The notes under the pieces are model-generated. The model ran no database searches. It saw only the letters and a program-made list of their open reading frames with translations, and was not told the origin of the DNA. Made by a program: the position numbers and the translations under genes. From NCBI RefSeq assembly GCF_018588585.1, contig NZ_JAEUFG010000024.1, positions 1-60,108 of the forward strand: a stretch of DNA of 60,108 nucleotides, written 5' to 3'. Origin of the DNA: Bacillus sp. SM2101. Its GTDB lineage: Bacteria; Bacillota; Bacilli; Bacillales; SM2101. Below are positions 52,859 to 60,108 of the stretch, piece by piece; the stretch's first letter is position 1; each line of letters begins with the position of its first letter.

Positions 52859-53356
52859 TTGATTCGAAGTTATAAGCTTGAAGATATCAATTATATTATT
52901 AGTACTCATTACGAGATTTATCATAAGGAATACCATTATGATGAATCATTTAAAGAATTTATTCAGGAAAAAGTTTGGGATATCGTCAATAGATCCCATG
53001 TTAGAGAAAATATATGGGTGGTAGAAAAAGAGGGAGATCTGAAAGGTTCAGTTTGTATTAATCAGTTTGATAGCGAAATTGCTCAGCTAGGTTTATTTCT
53101 TATAGAACCCCTTTCAAGAGGTTTAGGTATAGGTAGTCAACTAATAAAGACAGCCATCACATTCTCTACAGAGAAAAAGTATAAGAAAATAATTTTGTGG
53201 ACAAATAGTGACTTAATAGCTGCAAGAAATCTATATAAAAAGTTTGGGTTTGAAATAGTAGAAACACAAGAAGTTGTTTTATCTAACATTACTATGGTTG
53301 AGGAACGTTGGGAGCTAATACTGAATAGTGAGGGGGAGAGAAAAGGTGAAAATTAG
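52859..53356 (+). CDS. GNAT acetyltransferase
   Basis: The 165-residue enzyme has the acetyl-CoA site LGLFLIEPLSRGLGIGSQLIKTAITF and the later LIAARNLYKKFGFEIVET. It starts at TTG 52859 after AAAGGGGGATAACA. It overlaps the next acetyltransferase gene by 11 bases, forming a two-GNAT operon. The substrate is unknown. Confidence 0.87.
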   Translation: MIRSYKLEDINYIISTHYEIYHKEYHYDESFKEFIQEKVWDIVNRSHVRENIWVVEKEGDLKGSVCINQFDSEIAQLGLFLIEPLSRGLGIGSQLIKTAITFSTEKKYKKIILWTNSDLIAARNLYKKFGFEIVETQEVVLSNITMVEERWELILNSEGERKGEN

Positions 53357-53858
53357 AAAAGCAGTTTTAAAAGATGTAAAGTCTATTGCAAAAGTACATG
53401 TAGACAGTTGGAAGACTACATACAAGCATATTGTACCAGACGAGTATTTAAACAAGTTATCCTACAAAAGTCGGGAACAACTATGGGAAGAGATTGTCCC
53501 AAGTGGAAATGTATATGTTGCGGAAAATAATCAAGGTCAAATTGTTGGCTTTGCAAACGGTGGAAGGGAAAGGTCAAGACAGTATGATGGCTACGAGGGA
53601 GAGTTATATGCCATCTATCTGTTACAAGAATATCAAGGATGTGGCATAGGGAAACAACTTATAATGCCAATTATCGAACATCTAAAACAATTAAAGATAC
53701 ATAGTATGGTTGTGTTCGTCTTGGAAGATAATAGCGCATGTCAATTCTATGAAGCTCTTGGTGGTAAAAAAATGGACTCGTTGGAAATTGTAATAGCCGG
53801 GAAGAAACTGAATGAAGTCGTTTATGGTTGGAGTGACATAAGTTATATTCTCTCATAG
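53346..53858 (+). CDS. GNAT acetyltransferase
   Basis: From GTG 53346, seven bases after GAGGGGGAG, it has 170 residues. KIRKAVLKDVKSIAKVHVDSWKTTYKHIVPDEYL is the typical lead of this subgroup, followed by the acetyl-CoA site LYAIYLLQEYQGCGIGKQLI and NSACQFYEALGG. It is coupled to the preceding gene. The substrate is unknown. Confidence 0.88.
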   Translation: MKIRKAVLKDVKSIAKVHVDSWKTTYKHIVPDEYLNKLSYKSREQLWEEIVPSGNVYVAENNQGQIVGFANGGRERSRQYDGYEGELYAIYLLQEYQGCGIGKQLIMPIIEHLKQLKIHSMVVFVLEDNSACQFYEALGGKKMDSLEIVIAGKKLNEVVYGWSDISYILS

Positions 53859-53874
53859 ATTTTATGTCGAGTTA

Positions 53875-53925
53875 GGCGCGCTTCAATCAGCTGAGCGTGC
53901 TGTGTCTGATATGAACGAGATTTAG
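53875..53925 (+). pseudogene. C-terminal relic of an amine oxidase gene
   Basis: Seventeen codons read GALQSAERAVSDMNEI and stop, closely matching GALRSAERVVSEINEI at the end of the intact amine oxidase (31546-32652). The DNA is also similar, around 80 percent over this block. Nothing of the gene is left upstream. Confidence 0.75.
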
Positions 53926-54039
53926 AGTCATTTATTATATTATCAATCCTAAAAAGTACAGTCAAAGATGGCTGTGCTTCTTTAAAAGGTAAGAAAATAT
54001 AGAAATAATTTTTTGTTCTTTCACTGTATGAGAACTCTA

Positions 54040-54078
54040 TGTCTAGCTTCAGCGTCTATCTCTTTGAGGTCACTTCGC
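54040..54078 (+). repeat. Fragment of a common Bacillaceae intergenic repeat
   Basis: gtctagcttcagcgtctatc and the following tctttgaggtcacttcgc resemble a widespread intergenic element of Bacillus and relatives (CTAGCTCCAGCGCC...CTCGAGGTCA). I recall this pattern from other genomes; it was not searched. Confidence 0.4.
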
Positions 54079-54186
54079 AAATTTACCCGAAGGCATTTGG
54101 GCTGTTTAATTTAATAATGCGATTATGACCAGTTATTATGCAAAAACGACCGATTATCGAAATTCCATTTACAGGATGATGGATAT

Positions 54187-54255
54187 TTTTATAGTTATTA
54201 TCTCGAAGAAGTAGAAGCACTTGCAGACCGTGTAGGCATTATGCATGGAGGAGCA
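54187..54255 (+). pseudogene. Relic of an ABC-transporter ATPase gene
   Basis: A short frame reads YYLEEVEALADRVGIMHGG, the segment after the Walker B/H-loop region of ABC-2-type ATPases (xHYLEEVEALADRVxIMxxG). The surrounding sequence does not continue the domain, so it is a fragment in a decayed stretch. Confidence 0.6.
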
Positions 54256-54547
54256 TCGTATACTCATTATCATGGTAGAAAGAGGATCTGTCCGTTCGAG
54301 GGTATAAGTTTGTTTTCTACAAAAGTGGAGCATTTAACATTCAACTTTAATTACTATATAACAGATTGGTGGTCATGGTTTAGGTTCATGGAATAGTATC
54401 TTAACCCACTGGAGTTTTAACGCAGTCAAATCTTTATTCCTTTGATATAATACCAAATAACAGAGAGATTTGTATGATCGAGTAAAAGTTTTTAAGAATG
54501 ATGTATGAAGACTGAATTTTATATATAATGAACAATTAAGGGGGTGG

Positions 54548-54667
54548 ATGAAAAATGGCAAACGAATTATGCTTGCCAAAGTTAAAGATATCCCATGCAA
54601 AGCCTGCGGCTGGGGGCGATTCTTTGCATGGGTGGACATTGAGGTAAATAGAGTGTTCAAAGTTTAA
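54548..54667 (+). CDS. Small reading frame (39 aa), possibly truncated
   Basis: ATG 54548 follows a good ribosome site (TTAAGGGGGTGG). The frame reads MKNGKRIMLAKVKDIPCKAC then GWGRFFAWVDIEVNRVFKV. One CxxC pair is present; a second pair, expected for a small zinc ribbon, is missing, so it may be a truncated gene. The family is unknown. Confidence 0.4.
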   Translation: MKNGKRIMLAKVKDIPCKACGWGRFFAWVDIEVNRVFKV

Positions 54668-54756
54668 GTAACCTCTTTACGTCGCCCGTATAAGCTCGTT
54701 CCTAAATGTGGTTTTGCACCTTCATTTTATTTATAAAATAAGGAGCGGAAGATATT

Positions 54757-55410
54757 ATGAGTAAACTATTTATTAGGAACCATCAATATAATCTAATTAA
54801 GAGACAAGTAAGCATTATTCAACATGCTTTAAAGACTACAGCTGATCTAAATGTAATGGAAGTAGCAAAATATAGTGCGCTATCTAAAGTTCTTGATGCT
54901 ATTTCTCATACGACGGATTCACAAGATCAAATGTTAAGGAAAATGACTGATTTAGAAACAGCTGAGGAGTTTCAACAGTATATAAATTCATTAGAGCCAT
55001 TGCTGTTAGAATTTCCACAAGTGACTAAAAAACAATTAACAAAACTATTCTCAAAAAATAAAAAACTTAAGCTACCTGATTTAGCAAGTATAGATTTTCA
55101 ATTCTTGACCTATCTAGGTTGGCTTGATATATCAAAAAATAAACTGTTTATCGTTTATGAACTAGACAATGAACTAATGGGTATAGAAGGTAACTTTACT
55201 ATAACGAACAAAAAGAATATATGCTCGTTATGTAAAGGATTCAGTAAGGTTGTGTTCGTTTCAGCAATATCTAAAACAAAACCTAAAAATGCTTCACCTG
55301 ATTATTATAAATCTTATGGAAACTATATGTGTATGAACAGTGAAGAGTGTAATCAGAACATAACAGATGTATCAAAAATAGAAAGCTTTATTCGAAATGT
55401 AAGAGGTTAA
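54757..55410 (+). CDS. FusB/FusC-like elongation factor G-binding protein
   Basis: The 217-residue protein matches the length and plan of FusB: an N-terminal helical domain beginning HQYNLIKRQVSII, and a C-terminal treble-clef zinc finger with CSLC...MCMNSEECNQNITDVSKIESFI. FusB-type proteins bind EF-G and release stalled EF-G from ribosomes blocked by fusidic acid. Intrinsic homologues occur in many Bacillales. AAGGAGCGGAAGATATT precedes the ATG. Actual resistance cannot be inferred. Confidence 0.82.
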   Translation: MSKLFIRNHQYNLIKRQVSIIQHALKTTADLNVMEVAKYSALSKVLDAISHTTDSQDQMLRKMTDLETAEEFQQYINSLEPLLLEFPQVTKKQLTKLFSKNKKLKLPDLASIDFQFLTYLGWLDISKNKLFIVYELDNELMGIEGNFTITNKKNICSLCKGFSKVVFVSAISKTKPKNASPDYYKSYGNYMCMNSEECNQNITDVSKIESFIRNVRG

Positions 55411-55428
55411 CCTCCAATGTGTTTGAAA

Positions 55429-55516
55429 CCACGGGAAAAGTGAGGAAGGTGTTATGGATGCTCACCGCCCGTGCTGTGGTAAGTGAGCATCAAGGGGCAG
55501 AAATCTTCTGCCCTTT
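55429..55516 (+). promoter_or_regulatory. Interleaved hairpins ending in a terminator
   Basis: Three pairings are visible: ggatgctcac/gtgagcatc (55457-55466 with 55483-55491), accacggg with cccgtg...tggt (55429-55436 with 55468-55480), and aaggggcagaa/ttctgccctt (55492-55515) as terminator. The first two cross, pseudoknot-like. It lies just after the EF-G-binding gene. Confidence 0.5.
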
Positions 55517-55533
55517 CGTATCTTTTAGCTAAA

Positions 55534-55729
55534 GGCTGTCTTCGCATAAGTTGTTGTTTTTCGTACAAAAATTAAACATGAATACAACTAGCTTTCGTGG
55601 CATCTTTTCTTTTTTAAAACGATAACTGTTCCGTTAAACAACATCTTTACCTTCAAATTTAGGAACAATAGCAACAAAGCTTCCGAAACGAAAGCCTTAC
55701 TAAATAGCAGCAAAGTTAACGAAAAAGCC
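55534..55729 (+). repeat. MITE-like repeat, copy with doubled right end
   Basis: ggctgtcttcgcataagttg, tcgtggcatcttttct, then agcaacaaagcttccgaaac with gaaagcc and again agcagcaaagttaacgaaaa with agcc. The right end is present twice, as if two copies recombined. Confidence 0.75.
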
Positions 55730-55761
55730 CTAATAAAACAACGAGACAGAAGGTGACGGTT

Positions 55762-56718
55762 TTGAGTGAAAAAATAAAAGTAGGTTTAATTGGCATGGGA
55801 GCGATCGGTGAAAGAGTGTTACGACAATTTCAACAGCATAATGAAATCGATATTGCGGCACTTTGTGATCGAAACGCAGATAGTTTAAACAAATTTAAGG
55901 ATGAATTGCCAAATGTATCTCTATACTTGGATCATTTAGATATGCTTAAGGATGAAAGTATTCAGTTAATTTATGTGGGGGTTCCTCCTAAATTCCATCA
56001 TAAAATAGCAATAGATGTAATAAGAAACGGCCGACACCTGCTATGCGAAAAGCCGCTTGCAAATTCTACTGAAGAAGCATTGGAAATGGTAGAAGAGGCT
56101 GAAAAAGCTAATATTGTGCATGCCATGAATTTTCCAATGGTATATAGTCAGGCATTCCAAGTATTCAAAAATAAGATCATGGATGGTGAGCTCGGGTCAG
56201 TAAAAAAAATTGAGCTTAACTTGCACTTTACGGAGTGGCCTCGCAAATGGCAGCAAAACGAATGGATTTCTAGCAGGGAACAAGGGGGATTTATTCGAGA
56301 AGTTGCTCCTCATTTTATTCAAATCATACACGACGTTTTCGGGGAAATGAGCATTGTTCGATCAAGTGTTGAATATCCTGAAAATGAAGACTTGTGTGAA
56401 ACAAGCTTTATCAGCTCTATGAAGCTTTCAGGTGGAATTCCCGTTCTATTTAACGGGTTAGCAGGTATTGGTCAACAGGAGCATCTTTCTCTAAAAGTTT
56501 TCGGAGACCAAGGAACATTGGAAATTGAAAATTGGGGAATCCTTTCACAAACTAGAGCTAATGACAATGGAAGTATCATTCCAGTTGATAGTGTTGACAA
56601 AGAAAACGTAGTGGACGAACTGGTGAAGGCGATCAAAGGCGATTCAGCTAAGCTCGTATCTTTTAAGGAAGGTTATGCAGTTCAAAAGGTGTTAGATGAA
56701 ATTTTATTGGCGAAGTAG
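55762..56718 (+). CDS. Gfo/Idh/MocA-family oxidoreductase
   Basis: The 318-residue NAD(P)-dependent dehydrogenase has KVGLIGMGAIGERVLRQF at the cofactor site, the catalytic-lysine motif HLLCEKPLANSTEEA and GGFIREVAPHFIQIIHDVFG. It probably acts on a sugar or cyclitol. The start is TTG 55762 after GAAGGTGA. It is a lone gene behind a repeat copy. Confidence 0.9.
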   Translation: MSEKIKVGLIGMGAIGERVLRQFQQHNEIDIAALCDRNADSLNKFKDELPNVSLYLDHLDMLKDESIQLIYVGVPPKFHHKIAIDVIRNGRHLLCEKPLANSTEEALEMVEEAEKANIVHAMNFPMVYSQAFQVFKNKIMDGELGSVKKIELNLHFTEWPRKWQQNEWISSREQGGFIREVAPHFIQIIHDVFGEMSIVRSSVEYPENEDLCETSFISSMKLSGGIPVLFNGLAGIGQQEHLSLKVFGDQGTLEIENWGILSQTRANDNGSIIPVDSVDKENVVDELVKAIKGDSAKLVSFKEGYAVQKVLDEILLAK

Positions 56719-56746
56719 AGGCACTTTTGTGTCTCTTTTTTTTTAT
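56717..56746 (+). terminator. Terminator
   Basis: agaggcac/gtgtctct stem with a T9 tail, overlapping the stop codon of the dehydrogenase gene. Confidence 0.9.
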
Positions 56747-57074
56747 GCCAGATATAGCATATCTACATGGTTAAAGTCCATCATCGCGGTGCATATCGAC
56801 AAACCACTTTGGAGCATCCCCTACAATAGTTAGTGAAGAATTCATTAGTGCTTGAATACACACCTAATGAAGATAGCAAAGAACGAGGAAACCACCCTGA
56901 AAACCGGTTCAGACTCCCACAATATATACCCTGTCTCTTTTTTTTCATAAAAGAACGTATAATAATTAATTCTTATTCGCTGTAATAACATATTGCTATT
57001 ATAGATTTTTTATAGTGTAAGATAAAATAATTGATGTGGTATTCTATGGAAGTTCATTATAGAGGTGGATAGAA
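56747..57074. other. Spacer with an unassigned coding-like stretch
   Basis: On the minus strand near 56772-56840 a frame ends SLTIVGDAPKWFVDMHRDDG then L and stop. It looks protein-like but has no start and no recognised family. Otherwise nothing is seen. Confidence 0.3.
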
Positions 57075-58049
57075 ATGAGGAGTATTGTTATTAATCAATT
57101 TGGTGGTCCTGAAGTACTTGAATTAACAGACGTTGAAATTCCTGTCGCAGGTCCACATGAAGTATTAATTCGCGTAGAGAAAACGAGTGTTAATTTTGCA
57201 GACATAAAAAAAAGAAAAGGGAACAAAGGTCATGGAAGCTTTCCATTATCGATCGGCTTGGATGTAGCAGGAACGGTGGAAGCTGTTGGGGATGAAGTTG
57301 AGAGGATATTTGTTGGCCAAAGGGTGATCGCGTTTCCTTCAAATGGCTCCTATGCTGATTACGTGGTGGCTAAAGAATCATTAACCTTTGTTCTTCATGA
57401 AGATATTGATTTTTCAACAGCTGCAGCTTGCCCAACAGTTTCAATCTTAGCGTATAAGCTACTTCATGATATTGCTAGGGTTCGAAAAGAGGAGACGGTC
57501 CTTATACATGCGGCCGCGGGAGGAGTAGGGACAACTGCTATTCAATTGGCAAAGTTACTAGGTGCAGGCAAAGTGATTGGTACGGTTAGCAATGAGGCTA
57601 AATTTTCAGTTGTGAGAGAAGCTGGGGCTGATGAGGTCATGTTATATGATGGGTTTTCTAACAAAGTAAAAGAGCTTACGAATGGGACAGGTGTAGATAT
57701 TGTTTTAGATTCTATCGCTGGTCGGATTACTGAACAAAGTTTAGCATGCTTAGCGAAGTATGGCAGGCTGATCCAATTTGGAAATTCCAGTGGTGAAGTA
57801 GGACATTTTCAAACAAGTGAGCTTCACTCAAGTTGTAGATCTGTACTAGGGTTCAGTTTAGGTACCACACGAAAGGAAAGGCCTCAGTTGTTAGAACAAG
57901 CAGCTAAGCAAATCATAAGATATTTATCAAACAAACAATTAACGATGAAAATTGGCAAAGAGTTTCCTTTACAAGAAGTAAGGAAAGCCCATGAATATAT
58001 TGAATCAAGAGAGAATATAGGAAAGGTACTATTAACCGTCAGAGGATAA
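57075..58049 (+). CDS. Medium-chain dehydrogenase/quinone oxidoreductase
   Basis: The 324-residue NADPH:quinone reductase-like protein of the MDR superfamily has GGPEVLELTDVEIPVAGPHEVLIRVEKTSVNFADIK, the cofactor loop AAAGGVGTTAIQLAKLLGAGKVIGT, and an end with GKVLLTV. The zinc-binding cysteines of alcohol dehydrogenases are absent. GAGGTGGATAGAA precedes the ATG. It probably reduces quinones or enones. Confidence 0.9.
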   Translation: MRSIVINQFGGPEVLELTDVEIPVAGPHEVLIRVEKTSVNFADIKKRKGNKGHGSFPLSIGLDVAGTVEAVGDEVERIFVGQRVIAFPSNGSYADYVVAKESLTFVLHEDIDFSTAAACPTVSILAYKLLHDIARVRKEETVLIHAAAGGVGTTAIQLAKLLGAGKVIGTVSNEAKFSVVREAGADEVMLYDGFSNKVKELTNGTGVDIVLDSIAGRITEQSLACLAKYGRLIQFGNSSGEVGHFQTSELHSSCRSVLGFSLGTTRKERPQLLEQAAKQIIRYLSNKQLTMKIGKEFPLQEVRKAHEYIESRENIGKVLLTVRG

Positions 58050-58144
58050 CCTTATAATAGTAAGAGATTGGAATTGTTGAATTTGTTTTGGTACTAGCTT
58101 ACAAGCATAGAGGTTTATTAATAGAGTATTTTCTCCTTAATTTT

Positions 58145-58288
58145 AGACTGTTTTCGCATCGATTGTTGCTTTTAGTCCTAAGAAATAAGTACGTACAAAT
58201 CAAGTCATTCTCATTAAACATATAGTCAAAGTTTATTTGCTGCTGTCCTAAGTTAGTCTCAATACAACAAAGTTTACAAAAGGAGCCT
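58145..58288 (+). repeat. MITE-like repeat copy
   Basis: agactgttttcgcatcgatt, gttgcttttagtcctaag, then acaacaaagtttacaaaagg and agcc. The flanks ttaatttt and ttaattat may be a decayed 8-bp target duplication. Confidence 0.7.
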
Positions 58289-58394
58289 TAATTATATTGT
58301 ATTAAGAGCGATGTACAAATCAATTTGAGTGTTCGTTTAAAACAATGACTATCAGATAAACGTATGGGAAGATAGATTAACGAGGGGGAGTTAG

Positions 58395-59219
58395 ATGATA
58401 ATATATAAAAATCAATATGTTACAGTGTTTCAAAGTGCATTATTTCAAACGACATCAACAGTTATTGAACTTCCAGAATTTGTATTAGTTGTTGACCCGA
58501 CATGGTTACCAGCTGAGGTAGAACAAATAAAAGAATATGTTTATCGAAATCAAGGCGATCGAAAGTTATATCTATTATTTACTCACTCGGACTGGGACCA
58601 TATTATCGGATATGGGGCTTTTCCTGATGCAACGATCATTGCTAGTTTTGAGCTAGTAAACAAAGACCATAAGGAAAAGGTACGTATTCTTGAACAAATC
58701 TATTCTTTCGATGATAGGAACTACATTGAGAGAGGGTATGAAATTACTTATCCGAAAGTTAACCACGTCATTCAAGTGGATGGAGAGCAATTGCCTATAG
58801 AAGGTACAACACTTACTTTTTATAAAGCGCAAGGTCATACTGATTGTGGAATATTCACAGTTATTGAACCTCTAGGCATTTTTCTAGCAGGTGATTATCT
58901 TTCAAATTGCGAATTCCCTCTCATATACCATAGCAGTAAAGCGTATGAACTCACGCTAAATAAAGTAGACGGAATTTTAGAGCAGCACGATATCAAATTA
59001 ATGATTCCAGGGCATGGGTCTGTAACTGAAGATAAGTCGATTATCAAACAAAGAAAACTAGAATCAATGACGTACATAAAACAGCTTAGAGCGTTGCTCC
59101 AGGAAAACAACAAGGAACAAATTGAAAAAATGATAGAGAAATATCGCTTTCCTAGAATGATGAAAGATTTCCATAAGGAAAACCAGCAATTATTAAGTAA
59201 AGAGCTAGGAATCTCATAA
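58395..59219 (+). CDS. Metallo-beta-lactamase-fold hydrolase
   Basis: The 274-residue protein has H64-S-D66-W-D68-H69, where an Asp replaces the second His of the usual HxHxDH motif. Later ligand candidates follow: GHTDCGIF, AGDYLSN and PGHGS. The altered first motif occurs in a subset of MBL-fold hydrolases, so activity is likely but the substrate is unknown. CGAGGGGGAGTTAG precedes the ATG. Confidence 0.87.
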   Translation: MIIYKNQYVTVFQSALFQTTSTVIELPEFVLVVDPTWLPAEVEQIKEYVYRNQGDRKLYLLFTHSDWDHIIGYGAFPDATIIASFELVNKDHKEKVRILEQIYSFDDRNYIERGYEITYPKVNHVIQVDGEQLPIEGTTLTFYKAQGHTDCGIFTVIEPLGIFLAGDYLSNCEFPLIYHSSKAYELTLNKVDGILEQHDIKLMIPGHGSVTEDKSIIKQRKLESMTYIKQLRALLQENNKEQIEKMIEKYRFPRMMKDFHKENQQLLSKELGIS

Positions 59220-59266
59220 CGTTAGCTGAATAGAACAAATACAGTGTACTAAGAAAGGACTTGAAC

Positions 59267-59932
59267 ATGGGTAATTACAAAGTAATTCTTTTTGATTTAG
59301 ATGGAACACTTTCAGATCCTAAAATAGGCATAACCAAATCAGTTCAATATGCATTGAAGAACATGAATATTGTTGAGAATGATCTCGATAAGCTTGAATG
59401 CTTTATTGGTCCACCTTTACAAGTTTCTTTTGCAGATTATTATCATTTTGATGAGGAGAAAATTGAACGAGCAATTGAATTATATAGAGAGAGGTTCAAG
59501 GACAAGGGGATGTTTGAGAATGTCCTATATCCAAATGTTCCTAGCCTGTTAAGTCAACTTAAGGAACAAAATTATAAGTTAGTTGTAGCAACCTCAAAGC
59601 CGACAGTATTTGCAGAAAAGATACTCAACTACTTCCATATAGAACAGTTTTTCGACCTTGTAGTTGGTAGCAATCTTGATGGATCAAGGGCATCAAAAAC
59701 AGAAATTATTCAGCACGTTTTAGATGAGTACAACGAAAATGAGCTGAATGATTTTATTATGATTGGTGACCGTAAGCATGATATAATCGGCGCGAATAAT
59801 ACTGGAATTGATTCCATAGGCGTCACATATGGTTACGGCTCATTTGAAGAACTGAGTATTGTTAAACCTACTTACATTGCAAATAATGTTGAAAAGATTA
59901 GGGAGATTTTTTTAGCGAATAAAGTTATATAA
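59267..59932 (+). CDS. HAD-family phosphatase (phosphoglycolate phosphatase-like)
   Basis: The 221-residue HAD hydrolase has motif I VILFDLDGTLSD, motif II VVATSKP, and motif III/IV lysine and acidic residues (ASKTEIIQ; FIMIGDRKHDIIGANN). A helical cap at about 15-80 places it in subfamily IA with Gph/PpaX-type enzymes. The start is ATG 59267, ten bases after AAAGGA (59251-59256); a TTG at 59261 is also in frame. Confidence 0.88.
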   Translation: MGNYKVILFDLDGTLSDPKIGITKSVQYALKNMNIVENDLDKLECFIGPPLQVSFADYYHFDEEKIERAIELYRERFKDKGMFENVLYPNVPSLLSQLKEQNYKLVVATSKPTVFAEKILNYFHIEQFFDLVVGSNLDGSRASKTEIIQHVLDEYNENELNDFIMIGDRKHDIIGANNTGIDSIGVTYGYGSFEELSIVKPTYIANNVEKIREIFLANKVI

Positions 59933-59971
59933 AACTCTTTCAAAAAGGTAAGACTCATCGGATATATAAAG

Positions 59972-60108
59972 TGTACCCTTTGTAAAGGACATTTTAAAAA
60001 AAGCCTAGGCTACATTAAGAAGGTGATCTCTGTATTGAACAGGGGTCATCTTCTTTAAATTCCATTGATATCTGTATTTATTGTAATAAATCATATATTG
60101 CTTAATTT
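59972..60108 (-). mobile_element. IS3-family (IS150-like) insertion sequence, end inside the window
   Basis: The terminal sequence probably begins at tgtaccctttgtaaaggaca (59972), 33 bases outside a transposase stop codon. The element continues beyond the window. The exact terminus and its target duplication cannot be confirmed without the other end. Confidence 0.65.
60005..60108 (-). CDS. IS3-family transposase OrfB, C-terminal 33 residues
   Basis: The minus-strand frame reads YMIYYNKYRYQWNLKKMTPV then QYRDHLLNVA and stop. YNxxRxQxxLxxMTPxQYRxxLL is the standard end of the DDE integrase domain of IS150-group transposases. Only the last 33 codons lie in the window. A hairpin (aagaaggtga/tcatcttctt) formed by the coding sequence is also present. 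Confidence 0.85.
   Translation of the reverse strand, partial: IKQYMIYYNKYRYQWNLKKMTPVQYRDHLLNVA

Noticed and set aside
54373-54660. Minus-strand frame of 95 codons
   Set aside because: Low-complexity, no ribosome site, and antisense to a plus-strand frame with a good ribosome site.
56772-56840. Minus-strand coding-like end SLTIVGDAPKWFVDMHRDDG
   Set aside because: No start, no upstream continuation and no recognised family; too weak to call a pseudogene.

Overview
The window is low-GC, Gram-positive and endospore-forming, most likely Bacillaceae. The order rRNA/tRNA cluster - rocF - sigW - rsiW - cdaA - cdaR - glmM - glmS, with a glmS ribozyme, is the conserved Bacillus arrangement, and several downstream genes carry sigma-K-type promoters. 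I cannot name the species; a facultatively anaerobic, nitrate-reducing Bacillus relative fits.

Layout. (1) 1-9.6 kb is core genome: the end of a 5S rRNA, eight tRNA genes, arginase, the sigma-W/anti-sigma pair, the c-di-AMP synthase module and the amino-sugar genes glmM and glmS. (2) 9.6-11.6 kb is a small segment (HxlR regulator, flavin quinone reductase, amidase relic) bounded by two near-identical copies of the glmS terminator region. (3) 11.8-15.5 kb looks like a spore-surface locus: three cysteine-rich proteins resembling DUF3992 endospore-appendage (Ena) subunits, one of them a tandem double domain, plus a collagen-like protein. All four have sigma-K-like -10 boxes. (4) 16-18.3 kb holds a GNAT acetyltransferase and a TetR/DUF3995 pair behind a double operator. 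(5) 18.6-28.3 kb is one tightly packed 12-gene minus-strand operon. It encodes a cytochrome b-like membrane protein, a Mo-Cys molybdopterin reductase of the NasC/NapA class, a four-cluster ferredoxin subunit, a Tat-exported Rieske protein, three small unknown proteins, a NarK transporter and an Nre-like sensory set (two histidine kinases, NreC-like regulator, NreA-like GAF protein). This is the most interesting system here: a quinol-linked nitrate reductase without NarGHJI. (6) 28.9-60 kb is accessory: single metabolic genes, regulators, VOC-fold proteins, a PutP symporter with a coupled 33-residue membrane peptide, a FusB-like EF-G-binding protein, an SgrR/MFS pair, and relics of RodA/FtsW, amine oxidase and ABC-transporter genes. 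An IS3-family element enters at the right edge.

Across the accessory DNA lie about a dozen copies or fragments of a roughly 160-bp element with imperfect 24-bp terminal inverted repeats (GGCT-TTTTCG...TTGTTGC). One copy has an exact 8-bp target duplication, so this is a MITE-like family. A separate array of six GGTCA motifs at exactly 21-bp spacing lies upstream of a DUF1835 gene.

How the genes work together: nitrate enters through NarK, is sensed by the NreA-like protein and reported through the kinases to the NreC-like regulator, which probably acts on the GC-rich palindrome before the operon. Electrons from quinol would reach the Mo subunit through the cytochrome b/Rieske and ferredoxin subunits. 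All functional statements rest on reading the sequence and on family knowledge; no search was run.
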